From Oscillospiraceae bacterium (GTDB lineage Bacteria > Bacillota > Clostridia > Oscillospirales > Ruminococcaceae), in the NCBI GenBank assembly GCA_022791315.1, contig JAAVYW010000016.1:1-44877 (forward strand): a stretch of 44,877 nucleotides of DNA, in the 5' to 3' direction. The notes below the pieces were generated by a model, which did no database searches, was not told where the DNA came from, and saw nothing but the letters and a program-made list of their open reading frames with translations. Within the stretch, counting starts at the first letter, position 1. Each line of letters opens with the position of its first letter. Positions 24,952-33,017 of the stretch are shown here, one piece after another. A program made the translations under genes and the position numbers.

Positions 24952-25113
24952 TTAGAGCTGCTTTATCAGGAACATCCCCATGGGCTGCGCAAGCCCCGGA
25001 ATGCCCAGTACCAGGCAACCGCAGTCCTTGTAGCCCAGCTTGTGGTAGAGGTGTTGGGCCTCCTTATCCACCAGGCCAGTATAGTCAAAGCACCGCTTTT
25101 GGGGTGTTTCGAT
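24952..25113 (-). pseudogene. Remnant of a GNAT acetyltransferase (C-terminal fragment)
   Basis: The minus-strand frame reads DYTGLVDKEAQHLYHKLGY, then KDCGCLVLGIPGLAQPMGM and FLIKQL before a stop. This is the end of a typical Firmicutes GNAT N-acetyltransferase (LYxKLGY, CG, IPG, PMxMFLIK). The acetyl-CoA-binding motif and the whole N-terminal half are missing. Upstream, the frame runs into the hpf terminator, so the gene has decayed or been cut by deletion. The family reading is by recognition only. Confidence 0.55.
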
Positions 25114-25154
25114 GGTATAAACCGGTTGGAGCGGATATGCAATCCCCCTTCGCA

Positions 25155-25191
25155 AAAAATTTCCCCGGCGGTCGGTGCCGGGGAAATTTGG
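25155..25191 (-). terminator. Terminator of hpf
   Basis: On the minus strand AAATTTCCCCGGC (25189-25177) pairs with GCCGGGGAAATTT (25169-25157), then TTTT. Confidence 0.8.
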
Positions 25192-25196
25192 GTTTA

Positions 25197-25736
25197 TTAT
25201 ATGGCTTCGGTCTCGATGAGGCCATAGCCACCGTTGTTGCGGCAATAGACCACATTGGCGCGGCCGGTGTGGGCGTTGATAAAGAGGAAGAATTGGTGGC
25301 CCACCAGGTTCATCTGCAAAATAGCCTCGGAGGGGGTCATGGGCTTGAGGACAATGGTTTTGGTGCGGGCGATGTCGTACTCTTCGCCCTCATCTACTTC
25401 TTCGGGGGGCGCGGCCAGTTCCTCATACAGCTCGGCGCGGAAACCGCCGCCGCGGGTGAGGCGGGATTTGTTCTTGACAATTTGTTTCAGGATGGCGTCG
25501 CTGGCGGCCTCCAGGGCGTCTTCCATGGCGGGGGCGGTCTTCTCTGAGCGGAACACCATGTTGTGGGAGCGCACCGTGATTTCCACGGTCTGGCGGTCTT
25601 CCGCCTCAAGCGTCACCGTTACCACCGCCGCGGCTTCGGGGCCGAAAAACTTGTCCAGCTTTTTGAGCTTTTTTTCGGCTCGCTCCCGGAAGGAATCCTT
25701 CAGCTTGAATTTTCTGGCATTGATGGTAAGATTCAT
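25197..25736 (-). CDS. hpf: Long-form ribosome hibernation promoting factor
   Basis: A 179-residue protein that pairs 70S ribosomes into inactive 100S dimers in slow growth. The N-terminal domain (1-98, MNLTINARKFKLKDSFRERAEKKLKKLDKFF) binds the decoding site. A linker of about 20 acidic residues leads to the C-terminal dimerisation domain (about 120-179, IARTKTIVLKPMTPSEAILQMNLVGHQFFLFINAHTG in two parts), which is diagnostic of the long form. The ATG at 25736 has SD AAGGGGAT. A possible promoter lies upstream on the minus strand (TTTACT at 25817-25812, TAAGAT at 25793-25788, 18-base gap). The leader holds a GAGAGGGG/CCCCTCTC hairpin. Single gene with its own terminator. Confidence 0.93.
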   Translation of the reverse strand: MNLTINARKFKLKDSFRERAEKKLKKLDKFFGPEAAAVVTVTLEAEDRQTVEITVRSHNMVFRSEKTAPAMEDALEAASDAILKQIVKNKSRLTRGGGFRAELYEELAAPPEEVDEGEEYDIARTKTIVLKPMTPSEAILQMNLVGHQFFLFINAHTGRANVVYCRNNGGYGLIETEAI

Positions 25737-25888
25737 ACATACATCCCCTTTTTTCCGAGAGGGGAACCCCTCTCTCTTTCTATTCCTATCTTACCACAAA
25801 ATGGCTAAAAAAGTAAAGATAAAATATGAAATTTTAGGAACATTTTTGCGGCCACGGGAGAAGGGGGATACTGTTTCCTGGCGGGAAG

Positions 25889-27073
25889 CTAAATTTCTTC
25901 GTGCTCGGCCAGCACTACCGGCTGGCCATTGATATAGACAGCGCAAGGGGTGGAATAGATGGAGAGGGGGTCGCCGTCAAAGAGGAGGAAATCGGCGTCC
26001 TTGCCGGGGGCCAGGGAGCCCACCCGGTCCTCCAGATGGAGCAGGGTGGCGGGGACGATGGTGATAGCCCGCAGGGCGTCCTCATAGGGCAAGCCCTCCC
26101 GCACGGCCAGGCCGGCGCAGAGGGGGAGGTATTGCAGGGGGATGACCGGGTGGTCGGTACAGATGGCGGCGGTGACCCCTTTTTCCCTGAGCAGGGCAGG
26201 GCTTTTGGGCGTGAGGGAGCGCAGCTCGGGCTTGGAGCGGTCGCAGAGGTAGGGGCCCACTACGGCCTTGGCGTTCTCGGCCTTCAGCACGTCGGCGATG
26301 CGGTAGCCCTCGGTACAGTGGACCAGGACGTAGTCCAGGTGGAACTCGCCTGCGATGCGGATAGCGGTGAGGATATCGTTGGCCTGGTGGCAGTGCATAT
26401 GGGCCTGGATTTCCCCAGAGAGCAGGGGAAGGAGCGCCTCGCACTTGGCGTCAAATTCCGGGTCATCGTAGTCCTCGTCCTCCTTGGCCTTTTGCTGCTC
26501 TTCGGCATAGCGCTTGGCAGAGGCCAGCTGCTCCCGGATGATGGAAGCGGTTGCCATGCGGGTCATGGGGGTGTGGCCCTTTTCGTTGTAGCAGCCCTTG
26601 GGGTTTTCGCCAAAGGCAAATTTGATGGCGAGGGGGGCCTTGAGGATACAGTCGTCTACCCGGCGGGTGGGGGCGGTTTTGATGGCGGCCATCTGGCCGC
26701 CGATGGGGTTGGCGCTGCCGGGGCCGGTGACGGCGGTGGTGACGCCATGGGCAGCGGCTTCCCGGAAACACTTGTCCATGGGGTTGATGGCGTCCAAGGC
26801 CCGCAGCTGGGGGGTGGCGGGGTCGGTGATTTCGTTGCCATCGGCCCCTTCAAAGCCTACGGAATCGCCCCACATGCCCAAGTGGGTGTGGGCATCTACA
26901 AAGCCGGGGGTGAGGGTTTTTCCGGCGGCGTCTAAGACTTCCTCATCCGGCTCGGGCCGGGGCTGCTCCTCCATGGGGCCCAGGGAGACGATTTTGCCCT
27001 CCTGGAAGCGGAGATAGCCGCAGGGGATAGGGGCGCCCTCCATAGAATAGAGCTTGACGTTTTGTATCAGCAT
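25889..27073 (-). CDS. Amidohydrolase family protein (imidazolonepropionase-like)
   Basis: A 394-residue metal-dependent hydrolase. The N-terminal beta part MLIQNVKLYSMEG and C-terminal GKDADFLLFDGDPLS form the small domain. The TIM barrel carries GFVDAHTHLGMW (HxH metal pair), QAHMHCHQAND, VHCTEGYRI and CTDHPVIP (metal Asp/His). These match the amidohydrolase group that includes imidazolonepropionases and aryldialkyl or dipeptide hydrolases; the substrate is unknown. The ATG at 27073 is used because AAAGGA lies about 10 bases upstream and the family starts with the beta strand here; the frame is open to 27124. It follows the unknown gene at 27176 on the same strand, but a terminator-like hairpin lies between. 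Confidence 0.8.
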   Translation of the reverse strand: MLIQNVKLYSMEGAPIPCGYLRFQEGKIVSLGPMEEQPRPEPDEEVLDAAGKTLTPGFVDAHTHLGMWGDSVGFEGADGNEITDPATPQLRALDAINPMDKCFREAAAHGVTTAVTGPGSANPIGGQMAAIKTAPTRRVDDCILKAPLAIKFAFGENPKGCYNEKGHTPMTRMATASIIREQLASAKRYAEEQQKAKEDEDYDDPEFDAKCEALLPLLSGEIQAHMHCHQANDILTAIRIAGEFHLDYVLVHCTEGYRIADVLKAENAKAVVGPYLCDRSKPELRSLTPKSPALLREKGVTAAICTDHPVIPLQYLPLCAGLAVREGLPYEDALRAITIVPATLLHLEDRVGSLAPGKDADFLLFDGDPLSIYSTPCAVYINGQPVVLAEHEEI

Positions 27074-27113
27074 GGTGTTGTCATCCTTTCTGTTTTGGCT
27101 GTGAAAACGGAAC

Positions 27114-27156
27114 AAAAGGCACACGGCTGCTGCCGCTAAGGGCAGAACCGTGCGCC
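27114..27156 (-). terminator. Terminator-like hairpin between the unknown gene and amidohydrolase
   Basis: On the minus strand GCGCACGG-TT-CTGCCC pairs with GGCAG-CA-GCCGTGTGC (27155-27119), followed by TTTTG. It probably separates the two transcripts in part. Confidence 0.6.
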
Positions 27157-27175
27157 GGATAAGGGGCTTTGAGAC

Positions 27176-27820
27176 TTATTGGCCGGGGGAAAACCCGGCG
27201 GCGGCAAAGAGGTTGCTGGCACTCTTCACCATCTGGAGATAGAGAGCGGTGCCCGCCTCCTGATAGGCGGAATCCCCTTCTTTCTGGCACAGCTCGGCAA
27301 AGGCCAGGCCGATTTCCCGGGCCACATCATGGGAACGGGCAGCCAGGCGGTACATGGAATAGGCGGCGTTGGCGCGGATGTCCCGATAGACCGCCTTGGA
27401 ATCCAGGTGCTCAATCAGCTTGTTCTGGGCCACTTGGGCCAGCATCTGGGAGGAGAAGCAGCGCTCCAGCGTATCGTCGATACTGAAAATGCACAGCAGG
27501 AAGAGGTGCACCAGCACATTGGAATTTTCTGTGTCGATTTGCCCTAGGGGAGAGAAATCGTATTGGTTGAGCATCTCGCTGAGGGATTTTCCCAGCTGCT
27601 CGGCTTTTTGGATACTCCCGTCCTCTTTGGCACGCACATAGGCGCCCACATCGCCCTGGGGCTCGCCGCCTGTGGGGTGTAGGGGCACTTGGCCCACGAT
27701 TTTCATGTCGCTGTCGTCAAAGGCGGCCAGGGAAATCCCGGCATAGGCGGGGGGAGAGGGCCGGAAGCCGGGAGATGCCAGCAGCGCTTCCAGCTTTTGC
27801 CATACAGAGTCCCATGACAT
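27176..27820 (-). CDS. Conserved hypothetical protein, helical
   Basis: A 214-residue soluble protein with no signal peptide or membrane helix. The first 60 residues are Pro/Gly-rich (SPGFRPSPPAYAGISLAAFDD). Residues 65-205 appear mostly helical, with several Ala/Leu-rich heptads (AQVAQNKLIEHLDSKAVYRDIRANAAYSMYRLA in two helices). I do not recognise a family. It starts 24 bases after the stop of the TSCPD gene, so the two are one transcript. Confidence 0.6.
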   Translation of the reverse strand: MSWDSVWQKLEALLASPGFRPSPPAYAGISLAAFDDSDMKIVGQVPLHPTGGEPQGDVGAYVRAKEDGSIQKAEQLGKSLSEMLNQYDFSPLGQIDTENSNVLVHLFLLCIFSIDDTLERCFSSQMLAQVAQNKLIEHLDSKAVYRDIRANAAYSMYRLAARSHDVAREIGLAFAELCQKEGDSAYQEAGTALYLQMVKSASNLFAAAGFSPGQ

Positions 27821-27844
27821 AGGGCTTTCTCACTCCTTTTGCTG

Positions 27845-28099
27845 TTAGAGATTGGCCAAGGCTTCGGTGAGGGCAAGGGAGAGCTGGTCGGGGCAGGAGG
27901 TGGTTTTCATGCCGCAGGTGATGCCGCGCAGACGGTGAATCACATCCTCGGCCTTTTGGCCTACCACCAGGGTGGAGACGCCTTTCAAGTTCCCGTTGCA
28001 GCCGCCGGTGAAGGCCACGTGTTGGATGATATGGTTTTCGTCCAGCTCCAGTTCAATTTGCTTGGAGCAGGTGCCTTTGGTCTGGTAAGTATAAGTCAT
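27845..28099 (-). CDS. TSCPD domain protein (TIGR03905-like)
   Basis: An 84-residue protein. The C-terminus holds the motif TSCPDQLSLAL, the TSCPD signature shared with the tail of vitamin-B12-dependent ribonucleotide reductases. The rest (TKGTCSKQIELELDE, VAFTGGCNGNLKGVS) matches the short free-standing family often annotated TIGR03905, with conserved Cys in GTCS, GGCNGN, GITCG and SCPD. These could bind a metal, but the function is unknown. The ATG at 28099 follows AAGGAG, 9 bases away. It is the first gene of the minus-strand unit with 27176. Confidence 0.85.
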   Translation of the reverse strand: MTYTYQTKGTCSKQIELELDENHIIQHVAFTGGCNGNLKGVSTLVVGQKAEDVIHRLRGITCGMKTTSCPDQLSLALTEALANL

Positions 28100-28161
28100 T
28101 GTGAAAAGCTCCTTTTGTATTGAGATGACGGGCCTTTCCGGAGGAAAGGCTATCATACATT

Positions 28162-28190
28162 ATTATAGCGCCTTTTGTGGTTTTATACAA
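28162..28190 (-). promoter_or_regulatory. Promoter of the TSCPD gene unit
   Basis: Minus strand TTGTAT (28190-28185), 17-base spacer, perfect TATAAT (28167-28162). It overlaps the end of the PHP gene. A GCCTTTCC/GGAAAGGC hairpin lies in the leader. Confidence 0.7.
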
Positions 28191-29049
28191 GTGGATTTTG
28201 CCAAGATTCCCCTCGTTTTTTGCGTTTGAGGGCGGAAAGCTCCTCCCCAGTGGTGAAACAGGCTCCGACGGGGTCGGGGTGCTTGCGGTGGCTGCCGTGG
28301 AAATCCGTGCCGCCGGTGACAGCCAGGCCGTGTTCCCTGGCATAGGAGAGGAGCAGGGCCTTATCCTCCTCGCTGTGCTTGGGATGGCGGACTTCCACGC
28401 CGTCCAAAAGGCCTTGGGCGGTGAGCTCCTCCACCAGGGGGAAATTGTGGAAATCCATGGAGTGGGCCACCACGCAGACGCCGCCGGATTCCCGGGCCAG
28501 GCGGAGCACCTGGCGCACTTCGGGATACTCGGCAGGCACAAAGCAGCTGCCGCCTTTGGCAGAGAAGAGCTCGTCAAAGAGGGGGGAATAGACCCGGTCG
28601 GTATAGCCCATGTCCATCAGCAGGCGCATGATATTTTGCTTGTCCAGGATGCCGCCCTCCGCCAGGAAAGGGGTGAGCATCTCCTCCTCTACGGGATAGA
28701 GCTGCTTGAGGCGGCGGAAGGCCTCCCAGTTGGCCCGGTTGCGGGATTCCAGCGTGGCGCGGGAGATATTTTCCAGCGCCGGGGTGGGGGTGAGAAAATA
28801 GGAGAGGAGGTGTACCTTTTGGTCTGCCCGCTGGCCGTCCCGGCAGGAGAGCTCCATGCCGGGGATGACCTGAATGCCCAAGGCCTTCCCCATGGCGGCG
28901 GCCCTTGCCACGCCGGCCATGGTGTTGTGGTCGGTGACGGCGGCAAAGGAGAGGCCCTGGGCCTTGGCATAGCGGATGAGATTCTCCGGCGAAGTGCTGC
29001 CGTCGGAACAGGTGCTGTGGAGGTGCAGGTCCCCACGGGGTTCGGTCAT
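28183..29049 (-). CDS. PHP domain phosphoesterase (RNase AM/YciV-like)
   Basis: A 288-residue metal-dependent phosphoesterase. The first PHP motif is DLHLHSTCSDGS (His9, His11, Asp16), the second VTDHNT, and later ligands sit in PGMELSC, VVAHSMD and TGGTDFHGS. The layout matches the YciV/TrpH group, which removes phosphate from 3',5'-nucleoside bisphosphates or trims RNA 5' ends (RNase AM). The ATG at 29049 is used because the protein then begins right before the first PHP motif; an AAGGAG lies 12 bases upstream. The frame is open much further, but that part shows no domain. Own promoter at 29173-29201. Confidence 0.88.
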   Translation of the reverse strand: MTEPRGDLHLHSTCSDGSTSPENLIRYAKAQGLSFAAVTDHNTMAGVARAAAMGKALGIQVIPGMELSCRDGQRADQKVHLLSYFLTPTPALENISRATLESRNRANWEAFRRLKQLYPVEEEMLTPFLAEGGILDKQNIMRLLMDMGYTDRVYSPLFDELFSAKGGSCFVPAEYPEVRQVLRLARESGGVCVVAHSMDFHNFPLVEELTAQGLLDGVEVRHPKHSEEDKALLLSYAREHGLAVTGGTDFHGSHRKHPDPVGACFTTGEELSALKRKKRGESWQNPLV

Positions 29050-29172
29050 GGTGGCATCGCGCTCCTTTTCGGTTTGGATGTATGGGCGAAGAGCCCCAAA
29101 AGCGGCTCCGCATGAACGAGTACGCGCACAGGTATCCACCCTGCAACGCTTGTTTTGGGGTGTTTTGACTTT

Positions 29173-29201
29173 ATCATACCCCATTTGTGGGGGGATTGCA
29201 A
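29173..29201 (-). promoter_or_regulatory. Promoter of the PHP gene
   Basis: Minus strand TTGCAA (29201-29196), 17-base spacer, TATGAT (29178-29173). The leader to the ATG at 29049 is about 115 bases. Confidence 0.65.
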
Positions 29202-29255
29202 GGGCGGATGCCCTGGAAATTGGGAACTTCTTCGACGGCAATGTGGATAAGAGGA

Positions 29256-29284
29256 TTGAAAGCCACTTGTGATAGTGGTATACT
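29256..29284 (+). promoter_or_regulatory. Promoter of the THUMP-type methyltransferase
   Basis: TTGAAA (29256-29261), 17-base spacer, TATACT (29279-29284), about 60 bases before the start codon. It is divergent from the PHP promoter, about 55 bases away. Confidence 0.7.
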
Positions 29285-29351
29285 TTACTCATATAGGCCC
29301 GACGGTAGGTAAGATTGTACATGGACAGGCGGGAAATTAGGAGGTGGGATT

Positions 29352-30353
29352 TTGCCCGAATATATTTCAAGTTTTATTACTGGATTTGATTCGGTGATTG
29401 GCGCCATTATGACCCAGCTGCTTCCTGGGGTTAAAATATTGCATGTGTATGATGGATTGGTACATTATTCCTATAGCGGCAACGCACAAAATATAAGTCG
29501 TTTATCGTTTTTCAATAATTCCTTTTTGGTTTATAAAGTGTACAAAGGGCATTCTCTGTTTTTTGACAAAATGGTATCCCAGGCATCTGTTCCCGCAGAG
29601 AGAAATAAAAGGCTGGGAACCTTCCGCGTTCGGTTTTCCAAAGAAAATCAATTTGCCAAGGTGGGAAAGCAGACTGCCCTTGCCGCAGAAAAAATGATTT
29701 CTCGCAGTACCAATAGGAAGGTTGACCGGGTGAACCCGCAAAATGAATATTGGTTTATCATCCGGAGCGAAAAGGTTGGCTTTTTTGGAAAACTGCTGCA
29801 TAAGAGGAAGACAACGGAGAAAACACTGCATAAGGGTGAATTAAGGCCGGAATTTGCCTTGCTCATGTGCGCTTTTGCCGGGATAGAGCATGGCGAAATC
29901 ATATGCGACCCTTTTGCGGGTTATGGGGCGATACCGATTCAGGCAGTACAGTCCTACCCAATAGCTAAGATGTATGTTTGTGATAATAACAAGACTCTTG
30001 TTGACAGGCTCAATCATAACGAGGCGCTTAGACACTGTACATGCAAAGTCAGGATACAGTGCGAAGATGCTCTGCAACTGGAATCTGTGAAAGACAATGA
30101 GATAAGTTTAATCATAACAGACCCACCGTGGGGATATTATGAGGACATTCCGGATATCGGGGAATTTTATAGTGCCATGCTTCGGTCTTTTAAACGGGTG
30201 CTAAAGGCTGAGGGCAGGGCAGTGGTGCTATCTGCAAGGAAGAATGAAATTGTTGCCGCTGTAAAAAGGGAAGAAGGATATATAACGAAGCGCATCGATA
30301 CACTTGTCAATGGAAAAAAGGCGGGGATATATCTGATTCAGTTTGAAAAATAG
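29352..30353 (+). CDS. TRM11-family SAM-dependent RNA/DNA methyltransferase
   Basis: A 333-residue protein starting at TTG, with a strong SD AGGAGG 7 bases upstream. The N-terminal part (about 1-165) is positively charged and may be a THUMP-like RNA-binding module (SFFNNSFLVYKVYKG, RNKRLGTFRVRFSKENQ). The C-terminal part is a class I methyltransferase with motif I DPFAGYGAIPIQA (Asp186 on) and catalytic DPPW at 257-260 followed by GYYEDI. DPPW/DPPY sites methylate an exocyclic N. This arrangement resembles TRM11/Trm14-type tRNA guanine-N2 methyltransferases. The gene is more AT-rich than its neighbours, so recent transfer is likely. A DNA methylase role is less likely because of the N-terminal part. 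Confidence 0.75.
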   Translation: MPEYISSFITGFDSVIGAIMTQLLPGVKILHVYDGLVHYSYSGNAQNISRLSFFNNSFLVYKVYKGHSLFFDKMVSQASVPAERNKRLGTFRVRFSKENQFAKVGKQTALAAEKMISRSTNRKVDRVNPQNEYWFIIRSEKVGFFGKLLHKRKTTEKTLHKGELRPEFALLMCAFAGIEHGEIICDPFAGYGAIPIQAVQSYPIAKMYVCDNNKTLVDRLNHNEALRHCTCKVRIQCEDALQLESVKDNEISLIITDPPWGYYEDIPDIGEFYSAMLRSFKRVLKAEGRAVVLSARKNEIVAAVKREEGYITKRIDTLVNGKKAGIYLIQFEK

Positions 30354-30386
30354 GGAGATACAAGTATGGGGAGTGGAGGATGCTGC

Positions 30387-30686
30387 ATGGACAAGCTGCT
30401 GTATATGATGCTGATTGAGAAGAGCAAGACCTATAACCGGGTTACAAAACAGGTGATTACTGAGCATGTGGAGAATATCCGGAGGCTGGACGACGCGGGG
30501 AAGCTGGAAATTTGCGGGGTGTTTCAGGGTTATCCGGGGATGGCGGGCATGTATATCCTGAAAACAGGGAGCCGCGAGGAGGCGGAGGAGATTTGCAGCC
30601 GGGAACCCTTGGTGGTGGGAGGCTATGCCACTTATAAACTGGTGGGGCTACAGGTGGCGAACCGGGAAAACAACTATTTGCTGTAG
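30387..30686 (+). CDS. YCII-related domain protein
   Basis: A 99-residue small protein. MDKLLYMMLIEKSKTYNRVTKQVITEHVENIRRL and the later YPGMAGMYILKTGSREEAEEICSREPLVVGG show the dimeric alpha/beta-barrel of YciI-like proteins (two-part pattern: VxxHxxxLxxLxxxGK and EAexixxxdPf). The function of the family is mostly unknown. The ATG at 30387 is preferred over 30366 because GGAGGATG precedes it. It lies 33 bases after the methyltransferase stop, so it may be read from the same promoter. Confidence 0.75.
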   Translation: MDKLLYMMLIEKSKTYNRVTKQVITEHVENIRRLDDAGKLEICGVFQGYPGMAGMYILKTGSREEAEEICSREPLVVGGYATYKLVGLQVANRENNYLL

Positions 30687-31021
30687 GGCGGCATCGAGGT
30701 GCTCGAGGATGGAAGGGGGGGCCGGATTTCTGTGGGGGTTGGTAGAAATATGGGGGAAAGTGTGGTATCATATGCGCAGGATAAGATGGCTCTGCCATCT
30801 TGTGGCGCTAACAGTGGGCTGTGCCTGTTCTACCAAAACCAATGCCGCATTGGGTCGTGGCCCTATGTTATGGTAACTAGGTGAGACAGGGGCTATGGCT
30901 CTACTGTGGGATATGCGGCGCCCTTGCCCCTGTGGGGGGGGGACGGGGGTAAGGTGCAGAAAATGATAGAAGCTGGCCGTTGCCCCGAGGGGGACGGGAA
31001 CCAAAAGAGAAAGAGGATTGT
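30687..31021. other. Intergenic stretch with hairpins and repeat copy D
   Basis: No gene-quality ORF. It contains a perfect hairpin AAGATGGC-TCT-GCCATCTT (30783-30801) and, at 30973-31016, repeat copy D: CCCCGAGGGGG, GGGAACC and AAAAGAGAAAGAGG. The tail serves as the SD region of the DnaD-like gene at 31022. No convincing promoter was seen. Confidence 0.5.
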
Positions 31022-31990
31022 ATGGCGTTTCAAATCAATTTGGGCGGATGGAATCAGGTGTTTGCCGTGCCGGCCTGTGTGGTGGACCGGCATCTGGGCA
31101 GCGCGGACGGGGTGCAGCTAAAGGTGCTGCTCTACTGCCTGCGCCACGCGGGGGAGCCGCTGGAGGAGGAGAAGGCGGCTGCGGCTGCGGGATGCACGGC
31201 GCAGGGGGTGCGGGACGCCCTGAACTACTGGTGCGGCGCGGGGGTGCTGGCCCAGGGGCCGGAATTTGGGCCGGGGGAGGCGGCGGCCCCGGAAAAGCCG
31301 GAAGAGAAGGCAGAGGAAAAGCCGAAGAAGGTGGCGCCCTCCCGCTCTATCCCCAAGACCTCGGTGGCGGACGTGCTGCGGCGGAAAAAGGAGTCGGAAG
31401 AGGTCCGGTTTTTGCTCAGCCAGGCGGAGAGTTGCCTGAAAAAAATGCTCTCCTCTGCGGAGATTACCACGCTGGTGGGGCTCTACGACTGGGCCGGGAT
31501 GCGGGTGGAGGTGATTTTGATGGTGCTGGAATACTGCGCCTCTATTGGGAAAACCAACATGCGCTATATCGAGCGCACTGCGCTGGACTGGGCCAACAAT
31601 GGGATTGACACCCACGAAAAGGCGGAGGAGTACATCAAAAAAATCACCGAGCAGGGACAGCGGGAATCCCTGGTGAAGGCGGCCTTCGGCATCTACGACC
31701 GGAACCTGATTGACAAGGAGCGGGAGTACATTTCCGCCTGGTTCCAAGACTACGGCTTCTCCATCCCCATGATTAAGCTGGCCTATGAGAGGACAGTGGA
31801 GCGGACGGGAAAGCTGAGTTTTCCCTATGTGAACTCCATCCTGCGCTCCTGGTATGAGAAGGGGGTCACCAGCCCCAAGCAGGCTATGGAGGAGCGCAGG
31901 CCCCCGGAACCGGGGGAGGGGGCCACCACTTCCATGGACTTGGCGGAATTTGACCGGATGGGGCTGTTACATACGCCCAAACTAGAATGA
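31022..31990 (+). CDS. DnaD-domain protein (primosome/replication restart)
   Basis: A 322-residue protein. The N-terminal part (1-85) is a winged-helix-like domain (VFAVPACVVDRHLGSADGVQLKVLLYCLRHAG in two helices). A charged Pro/Glu/Lys-rich linker follows (about 88-125). The C-terminal part holds DnaB_2-type modules with the YxxxR-like helices (AEITTLVGLYDWAGMRVEVILMVLEYCASIG and NMRYIERTALDWANNGI, each in pieces). DnaD-type proteins help load the replicative helicase. The neighbouring ATPase gene is the natural partner: together they resemble the DnaD/DnaI loader pair of Firmicutes. The ATG at 31022 follows AAAGAGG from repeat copy D. Confidence 0.85.
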   Translation: MAFQINLGGWNQVFAVPACVVDRHLGSADGVQLKVLLYCLRHAGEPLEEEKAAAAAGCTAQGVRDALNYWCGAGVLAQGPEFGPGEAAAPEKPEEKAEEKPKKVAPSRSIPKTSVADVLRRKKESEEVRFLLSQAESCLKKMLSSAEITTLVGLYDWAGMRVEVILMVLEYCASIGKTNMRYIERTALDWANNGIDTHEKAEEYIKKITEQGQRESLVKAAFGIYDRNLIDKEREYISAWFQDYGFSIPMIKLAYERTVERTGKLSFPYVNSILRSWYEKGVTSPKQAMEERRPPEPGEGATTSMDLAEFDRMGLLHTPKLE

Positions 31991-32005
31991 TAGGGGGATG
32001 GGAAG

Positions 32006-32986
32006 ATGGCTTACGACAAATCAATGTATCTGGCAGTGAAGCAGCGAATGGACGAGCGGCGGCTGCGGGCCCAGATGGAGGCGGCAGAGCGGAAGGAAGA
32101 GCTCTATGCTGCCCTGCCACAGCTGGAACAACTGGACCGGAAGCTGGCGGCCACGGGGGCGGCTGTGGCAAAGGCGGTGCTGGCAGGTGGGGACGTGGAA
32201 CAGGCAGTGCTGGCAATTGGACGGGAGAACCAGGCCATGCAGGAGGAAAAACGGCGGCTGCTGGCAAAGGCCGGGCTGACACCCCAGGATTTGGAGCCCC
32301 GCTACCGCTGCCCCAAATGCGGGGACACCGGCCTTGTAGAGGGGCGGCGCTGCGAATGCCTACAGGGGGAATTGCAGCAGGAGGCCTCCCGGCGGCTCAA
32401 CGCCATCTCACCGCTGGCGCTCTCCCGGTTTGACACCTTTGACCTGCGGTATTACCCCAACGTGGTGGACGAGGCGCTGAAAATCAATCTGCGGGACAAG
32501 ATGGGGGAGATTTTGGCCTATTGCAGGCGGTACAGTGAAATCTTTTCCCTGCGTTCCCCCAGCGTGTTTATGATTGGGAACACTGGGCTGGGAAAGACCC
32601 ACCTTTCGCTGGCGATTGCGGGGGAGGTGCTCAAAAAGGGCTATAACGTGATTTACGGCACCACCCAGGCACTCATCGGGCAGGCGGAGCGGGAGCGGTT
32701 TTCCAGGGAGGGGGAGGGGGACAGCCAGGAGACCATGCTGGCCTGCGACCTGTTGATTTTGGACGACCTGGGGTGTGAATTCCCCACCCAGTTTACAGTG
32801 TCGGTGCTCTACAACCTGATTAATACCAGGCTGAACACCGGGCGGCCCACTATCATCAGCACCAACTATACCAGGACACAGCTGAAGGAAAAGTATACCG
32901 ACCGGGTGTGTTCCCGTATCTTTGGCTGTTACGACTGCCTCACCTTTGTGGGGGCGGACATCCGGCAGCAGAAGAAGCTCTATTGA
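32006..32986 (+). CDS. DnaC/DnaI-like helicase-loader ATPase
   Basis: A 326-residue AAA+ protein. An N-terminal helical/coiled part (1-95) is followed by a Cys-rich segment YRCPKCGDTG (Cys102, Cys105) and CECL (Cys116, Cys118), a likely zinc site as in DnaI. The ATPase domain has Walker A GNTGLGKTH at 191-199, Walker B LLILDDLG, and sensor TIISTNYT. It loads the replicative DnaB/DnaC helicase onto DNA. It begins 15 bases after the DnaD-like stop, confirming one operon. The N-terminal part lacks a clear helicase-binding signature, so a phage origin cannot be excluded, but base composition matches the host. Confidence 0.9.
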   Translation: MAYDKSMYLAVKQRMDERRLRAQMEAAERKEELYAALPQLEQLDRKLAATGAAVAKAVLAGGDVEQAVLAIGRENQAMQEEKRRLLAKAGLTPQDLEPRYRCPKCGDTGLVEGRRCECLQGELQQEASRRLNAISPLALSRFDTFDLRYYPNVVDEALKINLRDKMGEILAYCRRYSEIFSLRSPSVFMIGNTGLGKTHLSLAIAGEVLKKGYNVIYGTTQALIGQAERERFSREGEGDSQETMLACDLLILDDLGCEFPTQFTVSVLYNLINTRLNTGRPTIISTNYTRTQLKEKYTDRVCSRIFGCYDCLTFVGADIRQQKKLY

Positions 32987-33017
32987 GGGGCTGTCTTTGA
33001 GAGGAAGGGTCAGCGGC

